This document shows, one piece after another, positions 8,811 through 16,596 of a DNA stretch of 36,381 nt. The stretch lies in NCBI GenBank assembly GCA_027618475.1, contig JAQCEJ010000052.1, forward strand, positions 1 through 36,381, read 5' to 3'. The translations under genes were made by a program, and so were the position numbers. This DNA comes from Planctomycetota bacterium. GTDB taxonomy: Bacteria > Planctomycetota > Planctomycetia > Planctomycetales > Planctomycetaceae. Each line of letters starts with the position of its first letter. Within the stretch, counting starts at the first letter, position 1. The notes below the pieces were generated by a model. It did no database searches and had not been told where the DNA came from. It saw only the letters and a list, made by a program, of their open reading frames with translations.

Positions 8811-8839
8811 TTGTCGGTCTCTTTTTGAGTCGGTACAAT
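8811..8839 (+). promoter_or_regulatory. Candidate sigma-70 promoter of the lip cluster
   Basis: TTGTCG at 8811-8816 and TACAAT at 8834-8839 are separated by 17 bases, the optimal spacer. Initiation would fall about 65 bases before the lipB-like start codon. Called by eye; planctomycete promoters are poorly characterised. Confidence 0.4.
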
Positions 8840-8910
8840 GACTTATACTTTGACTACGAACGGATCAAAACCCGGGAGATCGTTTTCTGCGAGCAGCGAA
8901 CGAAGTAATT

Positions 8911-9702
8911 ATGCCACCACACTACCCACAGAACAGCAACAGCAGCGACCCGGAATCGGGAGCGCTCGATGTCTATTTTCTGGGGTGTGTCGATTTCGAA
9001 GCGACTGAATTGTTGCAGCAGAAGTTCACCGAGGAGATCGAATTCCGCCGCGATTTGCATGGAAAATTGTTGATTTGCGAGCATCCGCCATTGATCAGTG
9101 TGGGGCGCGAGGGGAGTCATGCCGATTTGCGGTACTCTGATGTCTGGTTGACGGAAAATCACGAGGATCGAATCGTCCGTCCGTCGCTGGAGGTACGTTG
9201 GGTGAAACGCGGGGGTGGGGCTCTCGTTCATGCACCGGGGCAACTGGCGATTTATCCAGTGATCCCGTACACGCGGCAGGGCTTTAACGTTGTTGAGTAT
9301 CGCGATCGACTGATGCGAGCTGTCACGCGGGCCTGCGAAGAATCACGAATTGCCGTAGAGTGTCGGAAAGCCGATCTGGGGTTGTTCACCCGCCACGGAC
9401 AGGTTGGGTTCGTCGGCCTCTCGTGTCGTGATGGCATCATCAGCCGTGGGATGTACCTCAACGTCGCCGCTCCGCTCGAACTGCTGCGGCAAGCCCACTG
9501 GTCGATGGAGAACGACAGTGTCGAAAGCGGTCGCTGTACCGAACCGGCTAATCTTGTGCAGTCGCGGCGGGTCTCGATCTCAGCGATCCGCGAGCGAGTG
9601 TTGTATCACGTGCAGAACGAATTCGGTTACGAACGCTCTCATCTCTATACATCGCATCCGCTGCTCAGGCGGGTGAGCAGGAAAGTTTATGAATACGCTT
9701 GA
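8911..9702 (+). CDS. lipB: LipB-like octanoyltransferase homologue with altered catalytic residues
   Basis: 263 residues of the LipB/LplA/BirA fold. Canonical LipB moves octanoyl groups from acyl carrier protein to lipoyl domains. The signature KRGGGALVHAPGQLAIYP (99-116, with R100-G-G and H107-x-PGQ) is clear. The next conserved block aligns without gaps to E. coli LipB: GLFTRHGQVGFVGL here against the NGRKIxxLGL region, which puts Gln164 at the catalytic Lys (K135), Arg179 at the usual His of FHGLALN, and Ser198 at the catalytic Cys (C169). The only late Cys, C209, is 11 residues further on. So the usual Lys/Cys pair seems absent. The gene ends 14 bases inside lipA, which argues for coupled expression and a lipoate-related role. 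It could be a non-canonical enzyme, a regulator or a binding protein. Homology is certain; activity is doubtful. Confidence 0.85.
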   Translation: MPPHYPQNSNSSDPESGALDVYFLGCVDFEATELLQQKFTEEIEFRRDLHGKLLICEHPPLISVGREGSHADLRYSDVWLTENHEDRIVRPSLEVRWVKRGGGALVHAPGQLAIYPVIPYTRQGFNVVEYRDRLMRAVTRACEESRIAVECRKADLGLFTRHGQVGFVGLSCRDGIISRGMYLNVAAPLELLRQAHWSMENDSVESGRCTEPANLVQSRRVSISAIRERVLYHVQNEFGYERSHLYTSHPLLRRVSRKVYEYA

Positions 9703-10612
9703 AATTCTTGGAAATGCTCCGACACAACCGCCACGAAGACGACTGCCGCCGTGGTTGAAGCGACCAATGCCGGAGCCGGACATGATGTTCACCGGAAAGG
9801 TGATCGAAGATTTAAGGTTGGAGACGGTTTGCGAGAGTGCGAAATGTCCCAATCGGACAGAATGCTGGTCGCAAAAAACAGCGACTTTCATGATTCTCGG
9901 AAACGTTTGCACGCGACCGTGCGGATTTTGTTCGGTTCCCAAAGGAAAGACCGAAACTCTCGAACTGGATGAACCCGAGCGTGTTGCCGAAGCGGCCGAA
10001 CGATTGGGACTGCGTTACGTCGTGATTACTTCGGTGACGCGCGATGATCTTTCCGATGGCGGCGCCGATCATTTTGCGAATTGCATTGCCGCCGTCCGTA
10101 ATCGGACTGGCGCACAGGTGGAAGTTCTAACGCCGGATTTTCTAGGTGACCGCGCTGCGATACAGACCGTTATCGACGCTCGGCCTGATGTTTTTAATCA
10201 CAACATGGAAACGGTACCCCGTTTGTATCATCGTGTTCGTCGAAATGCCGAATACCAGAGATCTCTTGATCTGCTGCGGATGATCAAAGAACAGGCCCCC
10301 GACATGCCGACCAAAAGCGGATTGATGCTCGGACTTGGCGAAACGGTCGACGAATTAATGTCGGTCTGTGCCGATCTGAGAGCCGTCGGCTGTGAGATGA
10401 TCACACTCGGACAATATCTGCAACCTTCACCGATTCATCTCCCCGTTGAGCGATACGTTCCACCTGAAGAATTCGATGAGATCGGCCGAATGGTGCGCAT
10501 GCTCGGCTTTGGCATGGTTGCCAGCGGTCCGTTCGTGAGATCGAGTTACCACGCCGGTGAAATGGCGGATGAGTTGGCCGGAGCCGGTCCCGAGCATATT
10601 GATGTGGGATAA
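9689..10612 (+). CDS. lipA: Lipoyl synthase LipA
   Basis: 307 residues. A radical-SAM enzyme that inserts two sulfurs into a protein-bound octanoyl chain to make lipoyl groups for 2-oxoacid dehydrogenases and glycine cleavage H protein. The auxiliary 4Fe-4S cluster ligands are C48, C53 and C59 in CESAKCPNRTEC; the radical-SAM cluster ligands are C74, C78 and C81 in CTRPCGFC. The C-terminal RSSY (284-287) supplies the serine ligand of the auxiliary cluster. Length is typical and no key residue is missing. It overlaps the LipB-like gene by 14 bases, with AGGAAAG about 4-10 bases before its ATG. An 88-base gap separates it from the small lipoyl-domain gene. Confidence 0.98.
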   Translation: MNTLEILGNAPTQPPRRRLPPWLKRPMPEPDMMFTGKVIEDLRLETVCESAKCPNRTECWSQKTATFMILGNVCTRPCGFCSVPKGKTETLELDEPERVAEAAERLGLRYVVITSVTRDDLSDGGADHFANCIAAVRNRTGAQVEVLTPDFLGDRAAIQTVIDARPDVFNHNMETVPRLYHRVRRNAEYQRSLDLLRMIKEQAPDMPTKSGLMLGLGETVDELMSVCADLRAVGCEMITLGQYLQPSPIHLPVERYVPPEEFDEIGRMVRMLGFGMVASGPFVRSSYHAGEMADELAGAGPEHIDVG

Positions 10613-10700
10613 TTCGCGTTTTTGGATTGGACAACTCTTTCACGATTCGAGACTCAGACTATTGAATTCGCTCCCGCATCAATTCTTGGCCTCCTTAAGG

Positions 10701-10979
10701 ATGTCAACCGAGTTAATCCCCGTTGTCGTGCCGCCGATCGATCATCAGGACGAACCGATGATGCTTTGTAACTGGCTGATCGACAGGGGTGAACGTGTCG
10801 AATCGGGTGAAAGTATTTTGGAAATTTCGATACCGGGTATCGTGTGGGACGTTCCTGCCCCCTCTTCAGGACGACTGGAACGAATCGTGCGCGTCGTTTT
10901 CGATCGATTACGTCCTGGCGACATCTGTGGATGGATTCGGCTCGATGGTGATCACGTTACTGTGGAGAACGCGTCATGA
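10701..10979 (+). CDS. Stand-alone lipoyl/biotinyl-type domain protein lacking the modified lysine
   Basis: 92 residues that cover a single lipoyl-type barrel: IPVVVPPID at the start, CNWLIDRGERVESGESILEI around 23-42, the turn, then DVPAPSSGRLERIVR (50-64) and RPGDICGWIRL (71-81). In lipoyl domains the hairpin turn carries Asp-Lys before the EVPAP stretch; here the aligned residues are Pro45-Gly46, so there is no lysine for lipoylation or biotinylation. The fold is inferred from this pattern. I chose the ATG at 10701 because upstream in-frame sequence does not look like part of the domain and overlaps lipA; the ribosome site (AAGG immediately before) is poor. It ends in an ATGA overlap with holB, so the two are translationally coupled. 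Confidence 0.72.
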   Translation: MSTELIPVVVPPIDHQDEPMMLCNWLIDRGERVESGESILEISIPGIVWDVPAPSSGRLERIVRVVFDRLRPGDICGWIRLDGDHVTVENAS

Positions 10980-12037
10980 AATGGTCGGATGTCATCGGCC
11001 ATCAAATTCAGATCGAAATGCTGCACGAGGCGGTACGGCGACAGCGGTTGCCGCATGCGTTGTTGTTCGCCGGCCCGTCAGGAATCGGCAAGCAGATCGT
11101 CGCTCGACTTTTGGCAAAGGCGTTATTATGCGTGCAGAATTCGGAAACCGATTTGCAGGCCTGTGAAACGTGTGGCAGTTGCCGCAGTTTCGACGCGGGA
11201 ACTCATCCCGATTGTCTCACTGTGTCAAAGCCAGAGGGGAAAGCGATCCTTCCGATTGCACTTATCGCCGGCGAGGGAGACGAACGGGGGCGATCGGGGC
11301 TTTGTTATGACTTATCGCTACGGCCGATGTTGAGCAGACGAAAAATTGCGATCGTCGACGACGCCGATTGCATGAATGCCGAAGCCGCCAATGCGTTTCT
11401 CAAAACACTGGAGGAGCCGACGCCCGATACCGTGATCATTATGATCTCATCGCAACCCGACGCGTTGCTGCCGACCATTCGTTCGCGATGTCAAATGTTG
11501 CGATTTCGTCCGCTTAAGAGCAGCGAAATCGCCGAGCTGGTCATCCGCCTGGAATGGGTAGACGATCGGCAGGTTGCCGAAGAAATCGCGGCACTCAGCG
11601 ACGGGAGTCTCAGTCAGGCCGCGCAACTGCTTGATCCACGTTGGCGTGAATTGCGCACCATGTTGTGGACAGGGCTCTCCGCCGAGAAACTCGAAACCGG
11701 CCGATTTGCCGCCGAATTGCTCGAACAGATGGAATCGAAAGCGTCAGATGCCGGTGAGCGACGGAATGCCTGGAGCTGGTTGCTCCGCTTTGCTGTCGAA
11801 TTTTACCGAAACGAGCTGACCGAACTCACCCGTGAGTTATCGGATTTCGCACCAACCGATAACACTCCGAACGGCGTTTCCAACTGCTGGGACAGGCTGG
11901 AACGCACGAATCAGCTTCTCGATCGCTGCCTCGAAGAAGAATCCCGCCGTGACGATAATCTGAACGTCTCTTTAAGCCTCGAAGCCTGGTTGACCGATTT
12001 GGCTCAACTTCGACGAAAAGAATCAGCCGTTCGCTGA
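10976..12037 (+). CDS. holB: DNA polymerase III delta-prime subunit
   Basis: 353 residues, a clamp-loader AAA+ subunit that helps load the sliding clamp on DNA. Starts in a 4-base ATGA overlap with the lipoyl-domain gene. Seen in order: MKWSDVIGHQ at the N-terminus, HALLFAGPSGIGKQ (27-40; P-loop-like, with Gln in place of the Ser/Thr after Lys, compatible with the non-hydrolysing role of delta-prime), a zinc site with C52, C63, C66 and C69 (CETCGSC), IAIVDDADCMNAEAANAFLKTLEEP (Walker B region), and TIRSRCQ (sensor/SRC motif). The C-terminal third is helical, as in the collar domain. Position before ricT matches the holB-ricT order known in Firmicutes. Confidence 0.94.
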   Translation: MKWSDVIGHQIQIEMLHEAVRRQRLPHALLFAGPSGIGKQIVARLLAKALLCVQNSETDLQACETCGSCRSFDAGTHPDCLTVSKPEGKAILPIALIAGEGDERGRSGLCYDLSLRPMLSRRKIAIVDDADCMNAEAANAFLKTLEEPTPDTVIIMISSQPDALLPTIRSRCQMLRFRPLKSSEIAELVIRLEWVDDRQVAEEIAALSDGSLSQAAQLLDPRWRELRTMLWTGLSAEKLETGRFAAELLEQMESKASDAGERRNAWSWLLRFAVEFYRNELTELTRELSDFAPTDNTPNGVSNCWDRLERTNQLLDRCLEEESRRDDNLNVSLSLEAWLTDLAQLRRKESAVR

Positions 12038-12084
12038 ATCCGAGCCGATATGTACGGCGAGATACTGTCATTTGCCGGATTCAG

Positions 12085-12112
12085 TTGCTATCGTACATAG
12101 TATCGATATAAC
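12085..12112 (+). promoter_or_regulatory. Candidate sigma-70 promoter before ricT
   Basis: TTGCTA at 12085-12090 and TATAAC at 12107-12112 with a 16-base spacer, in the gap between holB and ricT. It suggests ricT can be transcribed separately from the lip-holB run. By-eye call. Confidence 0.4.
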
Positions 12113-12186
12113 CTTTCGCTTCTCGCACGACCTCTTCTGACGCGGCAGATCGATTTTCAATCTCGCAATTGTACCGGTTCCATTTT

Positions 12187-13017
12187 ATGACGAGTTCACA
12201 GTTTGTCGTCCGTTATGGTGCGACGCGATTCATCGGTGAGTTTTCCACGCGAAATCCAGAAGATTTGCCGCGGAATAGTCCGGTGATTATCCGCAGCGAA
12301 CGAGGCGTCGAATGGGGAATTGTTCTCAGCCCAGCAAGTGATCGCACTCGCGAATATCTTGGACGCAAGAGTACCGACGGAAAAATTGTGCGTCCGGCGA
12401 CCGCAGAAGATCGTTCGCTTTTGGAGCAAACTCGACAGAAAGAACGCGACGAATTCGACGGGTGCGCCGAGATGATTCGCGACCGCCGTCTGAATATGCA
12501 ACTTGTCGACGTCGAGCATCTGTTCGGCGGTGAGCGTGTCGTGTTTTACTATCTTGCAGAAGATCGCGTCGATTTTCGCGAACTGGTCAAAGAGCTGGCG
12601 AAACGCTTTAAGACCCGCATTGAGATGCGCCAGATAGGTGTTCGCGACGAAGCCAAATTGCTCGCCGATTACGGCGATTGCGGCAAACCGGTCTGTTGCA
12701 ACACTCATTTGCACGAGATGCCCCCTGTTTCGATGAAAATGGCGAAGCTGCAGAAGGCGACTCTCGATCCGACAAAAATTTCAGGGCGGTGCGGCCGATT
12801 GAAATGCTGCTTGCGATACGAGTACGATACGTACCGGGATTTTCAGAAAGAACTTCCTCCGGTCGGAGCGACCGTCGTGACGAAAAACGGACAAGGGCAA
12901 GTGTTGGCCCAAGAGATTCTATCCCGCAAACTTCTGGTCCGGTTTGAAGGGAATCGGCAACTCATCACGGACCTGGCGGACATCGTGACCGTCATCAAAG
13001 CAGGTCAGAAAAGATGA
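12187..13017 (+). CDS. ricT: PSP1-domain protein, RicT/YaaT-like
   Basis: 276 residues from the ATG at 12187; a TTG six codons upstream is possible. The PSP1 domain is clear: VEWGIVLSP near 42-50, a charged linker, then RVDFRELVKELAKRFKTRIEMRQIGVRDEAK around 127-157. Two cysteine clusters follow: GDCGKPVCCNTH (C165, C170, C171) and GRCGRLKCCLRYEYD (C202, C207, C208). In Bacillus subtilis RicT, such cysteines take part in 4Fe-4S clusters of the RicA-RicF-RicT complex that promotes RNase Y processing of mRNAs. No ricA or ricF is adjacent here, so whether the complex exists is unknown. The holB-ricT order is conserved with Firmicutes. Cytosolic. Confidence 0.9.
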   Translation: MTSSQFVVRYGATRFIGEFSTRNPEDLPRNSPVIIRSERGVEWGIVLSPASDRTREYLGRKSTDGKIVRPATAEDRSLLEQTRQKERDEFDGCAEMIRDRRLNMQLVDVEHLFGGERVVFYYLAEDRVDFRELVKELAKRFKTRIEMRQIGVRDEAKLLADYGDCGKPVCCNTHLHEMPPVSMKMAKLQKATLDPTKISGRCGRLKCCLRYEYDTYRDFQKELPPVGATVVTKNGQGQVLAQEILSRKLLVRFEGNRQLITDLADIVTVIKAGQKR

Positions 13018-13201
13018 AGATGGCAGTGATTTGCTTGCCGCTTATCGAAAAGTAAATGTCTGTTTATGACTGAAATGTTTACATCGACGACCAAATTCAG
13101 GCTTTGAGATTCGTGGACGCTGCGTTATATTGAAAGTGGACATTTACCAGATCGACAACGTCGAAAATTGCGTTGAACTGCCAGCAAAAGAGATCGTGCG
13201 T

Positions 13202-13612
13202 ATGAGCACCACCGGAAAGTTATTGTCTCGAAAATTGCGATTTCACCCGGATGCCTATCGCTTTGTGTTCGAAGGTCTGAAACACGCACAATTGTTGCTG
13301 AGTCGGTCGGTCACCGCGTCTCAGGACGAAGAGCCGGGGCAGCATATTTCAGGGGAACAGTTACTCAACGGTATTCGCGCCTTGGCCATCGACCAATTTG
13401 GTCCGATGACTCTGCTGGTCTTCCGTCATTGGGGTATTCGCACGACCGAAGACTTCGGTCGCATCGTATTCGACCTGATCGATCGGGGAGAAATGAGCAA
13501 AACCGACCGGGACCAGTTGAGCGACTTCGTCGACGTGTACGACTTCGAAGAGGTTTTCTCGCGTCAGTACCGTATCGACACCTGTCACGTTTTTGGACCC
13601 TTGTCCCGCTAA
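13202..13612 (+). CDS. Minf_1886-type small conserved protein
   Basis: 136 residues from ATG 13202 (AAAGAGA about 8-14 bases upstream); an alternative TTG start 24 codons up would lengthen it beyond the family's size. Characteristic pieces are LSRKLRFHPDAYRFVFEGLKHAQ at 9-31, then GEQLLNGIRALAIDQFGPMTLLVFRHWGI (about 52-80), TTEDFGRIVFDLIDRGEMSKTDRDQLSDFVDVYDFEEVF. I recognise this as the Minf_1886 family, described from Verrucomicrobia and Planctomycetes. Function is unknown. No signal peptide or membrane segment. It is followed after 76 bases by a membrane-anchored unknown protein. Confidence 0.82.
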   Translation: MSTTGKLLSRKLRFHPDAYRFVFEGLKHAQLLLSRSVTASQDEEPGQHISGEQLLNGIRALAIDQFGPMTLLVFRHWGIRTTEDFGRIVFDLIDRGEMSKTDRDQLSDFVDVYDFEEVFSRQYRIDTCHVFGPLSR

Positions 13613-13688
13613 AACGCCTATGGCGATCTGTTGTTGATTGCGCGAATGTTGCCGGTTTTGAGCATTTACTGAAGTAAGGGACGACTCC

Positions 13689-14216
13689 GTGACGACAACT
13701 CCCGAGCGTCGGTCCAAACGGGTGACGTCTGTACTCAGAGATCGACGGGACGCACCGGAGAATTCTACGGCATCGGCGACACGCGCGATGGCAAACACGA
13801 CGTCCGCTGCATTTCGATACGCACTTGTGTTTGCGGTGATTTGGTGGATTGTACTCTTGAACCTGGTGTTATTCACTGCGAATCGTGTGACTCTTAATGT
13901 CGCACAACTCGAACTGGCCGACGCCATCGTAACAGCCCGTTTGGCTGAATCGAAGACGGGAAAACTGGTTATCGAGAAAGTATGGTCTGGACCGGCGAAA
14001 ATCGTTGAGTTACAACTCGATCCGCAACTCTTTTCCGGAAGTGCGACCGATTCGACGTGGCTTATCCCATTGACACGTACGGGGAACGATCGCTTCGACG
14101 TGACTCGGGCGGTCAGCAAGAATTCCCACGGTGATTCGGTCGTTCAGCCGGCGTATGTTTATCCTTGGAATGCCGAGGCACAACAGCAACTCGACGCATT
14201 TCTCGCCGGTAGATAG
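13689..14216 (+). CDS. Unknown protein with one membrane segment
   Basis: 175 residues, starting at GTG with AAGGGA about 9 bases upstream. Residues 1-42 are basic and hydrophilic (MTTTPERRSKRV, then RDRRDAPEN). One transmembrane segment spans about 43-66 (FRYALVFAVIWWIVLLNLVLF), followed by an external region of about 110 residues with alternating beta-like strands (KLVIEKVWSGPAKIVELQLDPQLF, WLIPLTRTG, QPAYVYPW). By the positive-inside rule the short N-terminus is cytosolic and the C-terminal part is outside. Family not recognised. It is the last gene of the plus-strand run, 76 bases after the Minf_1886 gene, and converges with the sialidase gene. Confidence 0.7.
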   Translation: MTTTPERRSKRVTSVLRDRRDAPENSTASATRAMANTTSAAFRYALVFAVIWWIVLLNLVLFTANRVTLNVAQLELADAIVTARLAESKTGKLVIEKVWSGPAKIVELQLDPQLFSGSATDSTWLIPLTRTGNDRFDVTRAVSKNSHGDSVVQPAYVYPWNAEAQQQLDAFLAGR

Positions 14217-14249
14217 AAATAGTTGTTTGGTTTTCCGTTTCCAAACGGG

Positions 14250-16223
14250 TCAGTTTGATGAATGCTCGTCTTCGTAAAACCAGCTTACCGGAAGCGATCG
14301 AAATCGTGATGAATATCGCCCCGTTTTTCGGTCTTCGTCCCAGTAGCTGAGCACCGCGCGGTCACCGATAAACGTCAAGCTCGTGTAAGCATAGGTGCGT
14401 GTTGCGTCCGATTCGAGCTGTCGCTTGTGCTCCCACGTCGACCCGTCGTCCGTCGAAATTGCCGCTGTCAACGGTGTGCGTGCTCCACCATGATCGGCAT
14501 GAGGATCGTACGTTTCATTCCATACAAGCAACAGATCGCCGGTCGATGGAATCGTGCGAAGCGTTGCCGGCGATTCGGGAGCCTGAAGATCTGCCAACGT
14601 TCCCGGGTCGCTCCACGTTTCACCGGCGTCACGCGAATAACTGGTGGAGATCGTACCCAACTGATTTCGCATGATCATCAAAATCCGACCGTCGCGAAGT
14701 TCTACGACGTCGGGCTCCATCGCTCCCCGTTTGGGGAGATCGACTTCGCCTGACCCCTTTTGCCATGTTTTCCCTCGATCGTCTGAGTAATAACAGAAGC
14801 AGACCATATGATTGACCTTGATAATATCGGTTGTATAGCTGCACGGAAGCAGTATACGACCCGATTTGAGAATGGTCATGCGGTCTGAGACGACGATGTT
14901 GTACCCGGGAAAATTCGAAACCAAAACCGGTTCACCAAACGATACGCCATCGTCGGTCGATGTCTTCAAGAAAACTTGTATGCTGTCGTATCCCTGTGTG
15001 ATGTTATAGATCATTCCCAGCGTTCGTTTGCTTTCAGTTTCTCCCGGTAACCAGCGAAGTGTTGTTCCCAGAACATTGAGTTTGCCGATGTCGCGTTGCA
15101 GTTCTTGCGTCTCACTCCATGATCGGCCTCCGTCGCTCGATGTCTTGCCGATGATCCGAGCGTGGGCAAAATCGCTTGTTGTCTCACTAAATTCTGTGAC
15201 CGCATTCAACAAATCGCCGTTGTTGAGTTCAATGACCGAACCTTCTGTGTAACGGGGATTCGCTTGGCTGGCTTCATAGACAATGACCGAAATATCTTCA
15301 TGAGGCGGCGGGAGTGATGGCTGCGACAGCATGATAAGCGACTGTGCCGCACGGATGCGACAATCAACCGCATCGTCGTCGAGGAGTCTGATCAATTCCG
15401 GCACCGCTTTAAACAGGCGGGCAGAACCGGCCACATCGGCTGCATATGTTCGTACCGCATCGTCTTCATTCGTTAAGTTTTTCAGTAACGTCTGCTGTCC
15501 CTGTTCGTCTCTCAGTTGTGCGAGTGCATACTCAAAAAACGCCCGCGCGAGGGGCATTTTGACATTTTCGGCTGCGGCCCGAAGTTCCTTTGCGTCGCGA
15601 ACATCTCCCAATCGTCCGATGACCCACGCGGCGACCATCGACACCTCGGGGTTTTCGTCATGCAATTTCGACCGAAGGTATATGAGTGCATTCGAGTTGC
15701 CGCTTTGTCCTAGTGCGGCGGCGGCCATCAGTCGTAACGCTTCCTCTTTTCCCTCGGCGAACGCCTGACGCATTGCTTCGCCATCGCCGATCGACTTGAG
15801 TTTGTACAGACTTTCCGCCGCATGAATTCGACCGTTCGATTCGGTGTTTTCAAGAATGCGAAACATCACTCGATCGCGTCCACGATCTCCCGTGCGAGCA
15901 ATCTCCCGTGCCAGACCGCACCGCTTCTGGTCGTCGGTTTCGGTTTCGAGCATCGGTTCGAGCAACTCGCGTACTTCGTTGCCATTTCCGGTGATCGTCA
16001 ACGCCTCCGCCGCGTGAATCGACGGCCAGAACTCGTCTGAATGCAATCCTTCGCGAATGACCATGAGGCATTTCTCTCGGACGGCTGCGGCCAGCGGGTA
16101 GGGCTTCGATTCAGGTGATTTCTCCGTCGTTTGGGCAGGGGGCGTAAAAAGAACGATGGCGGTCATCAGAGTCACAAAGAAACGCGCCGGCCGAATGAGT
16201 GTCTGCGTCAGCGAATTTGTCAT
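14250..16223 (-). CDS. Exported HEAT-repeat/sialidase-fold fusion protein
   Basis: 657 residues, two parts. A signal peptide covers about 1-32. Residues about 45-300 are HEAT-like helical repeats (IHAAEALTITG, ESLYKLKSIGDGEAMRQAF, AAAALGQSG, AAWVIGRLGDV, AADVAGSARL, RAAQSLIML). Residues about 310-655 form a six-bladed sialidase/BNR propeller with five Asp boxes: SSDGGRSW (362-369), STDDGVSF (422-429), SDDRGKTW (480-487), SRDAGETW (530-537) and STDDGSTW (590-597). Strand motifs such as MEPDVVELRDGRILMIMRN are typical of planctomycete exo-alpha-sialidase-like proteins. Function is likely carbohydrate binding or cleavage outside the cytoplasm; true sialidase activity is unproven since the arginine triad was not assigned. 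AAGGAA lies upstream of the ATG. Confidence 0.88.
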   Translation of the reverse strand: MTNSLTQTLIRPARFFVTLMTAIVLFTPPAQTTEKSPESKPYPLAAAVREKCLMVIREGLHSDEFWPSIHAAEALTITGNGNEVRELLEPMLETETDDQKRCGLAREIARTGDRGRDRVMFRILENTESNGRIHAAESLYKLKSIGDGEAMRQAFAEGKEEALRLMAAAALGQSGNSNALIYLRSKLHDENPEVSMVAAWVIGRLGDVRDAKELRAAAENVKMPLARAFFEYALAQLRDEQGQQTLLKNLTNEDDAVRTYAADVAGSARLFKAVPELIRLLDDDAVDCRIRAAQSLIMLSQPSLPPPHEDISVIVYEASQANPRYTEGSVIELNNGDLLNAVTEFSETTSDFAHARIIGKTSSDGGRSWSETQELQRDIGKLNVLGTTLRWLPGETESKRTLGMIYNITQGYDSIQVFLKTSTDDGVSFGEPVLVSNFPGYNIVVSDRMTILKSGRILLPCSYTTDIIKVNHMVCFCYYSDDRGKTWQKGSGEVDLPKRGAMEPDVVELRDGRILMIMRNQLGTISTSYSRDAGETWSDPGTLADLQAPESPATLRTIPSTGDLLLVWNETYDPHADHGGARTPLTAAISTDDGSTWEHKRQLESDATRTYAYTSLTFIGDRAVLSYWDEDRKTGRYSSRFRSLPVSWFYEDEHSSN

Positions 16224-16287
16224 GGTGTGGATTCCTTGACGATCGACGAAGAAAGAGTGTTCTATGAAAATACCGTGACCTGCGATC

Positions 16288-16596
16288 TCAACAGGGTTCG
16301 AGTATCTGTAACTGCGTTCGGATGACGAAGTCTTTGACTTTAGGCCGATACGACTGCATGTGCGGCGCGACCAGATGAGCCATTAGCGTCTCCAGCGATT
16401 CCCATTTTTCCACGACGGTTACGACGTTCGAACGGAGCGGCAACTGTGCAGAAATATCCGTAACGGTATCGACGGTTGGGCCATACTCGATACACCCCGT
16501 TTCATTGCGGACAAGGGGAACGATCTTCGAAAACTCGTCGAGAAACCGATCTCGAGTTCCTTCAGCCAGTTCAATTGTTGCCAATACATAAATCAT
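16288..16596 (-). CDS. Antibiotic biosynthesis monooxygenase-domain protein (YgiN-like)
   Basis: 102 residues, the standard size of this ferredoxin-like dimeric fold. It starts MIYVLATIELAEGTRDRFL, then VPLVRNETGCIEYGPTVD (about 28-43), NVVTVVEKWESLETLMAHL (57-75), APHMQSYRPKVKDFV near 77-91. The sequence matches putative quinol monooxygenase/heme-degrading-type proteins. Actual substrate unknown; no cofactor-binding residue is obvious, as is usual for the group. GGAG lies about 8 bases before the ATG. It is upstream of the sialidase gene on the same strand with a 64-base gap, so they might be cotranscribed. Confidence 0.88.
   Translation of the reverse strand: MIYVLATIELAEGTRDRFLDEFSKIVPLVRNETGCIEYGPTVDTVTDISAQLPLRSNVVTVVEKWESLETLMAHLVAPHMQSYRPKVKDFVIRTQLQILEPC

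Larger units (their letters stand above)
8420..8910. other. Divergent intergenic region with repeats and a promoter
   Basis: About 490 bases between smpB (-) and the lipB-like gene (+). It holds two copies of the dispersed repeat (8480-8519, 8645-8692) and a candidate sigma-70 promoter at 8811-8839. No gene is supported. Confidence 0.6.
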
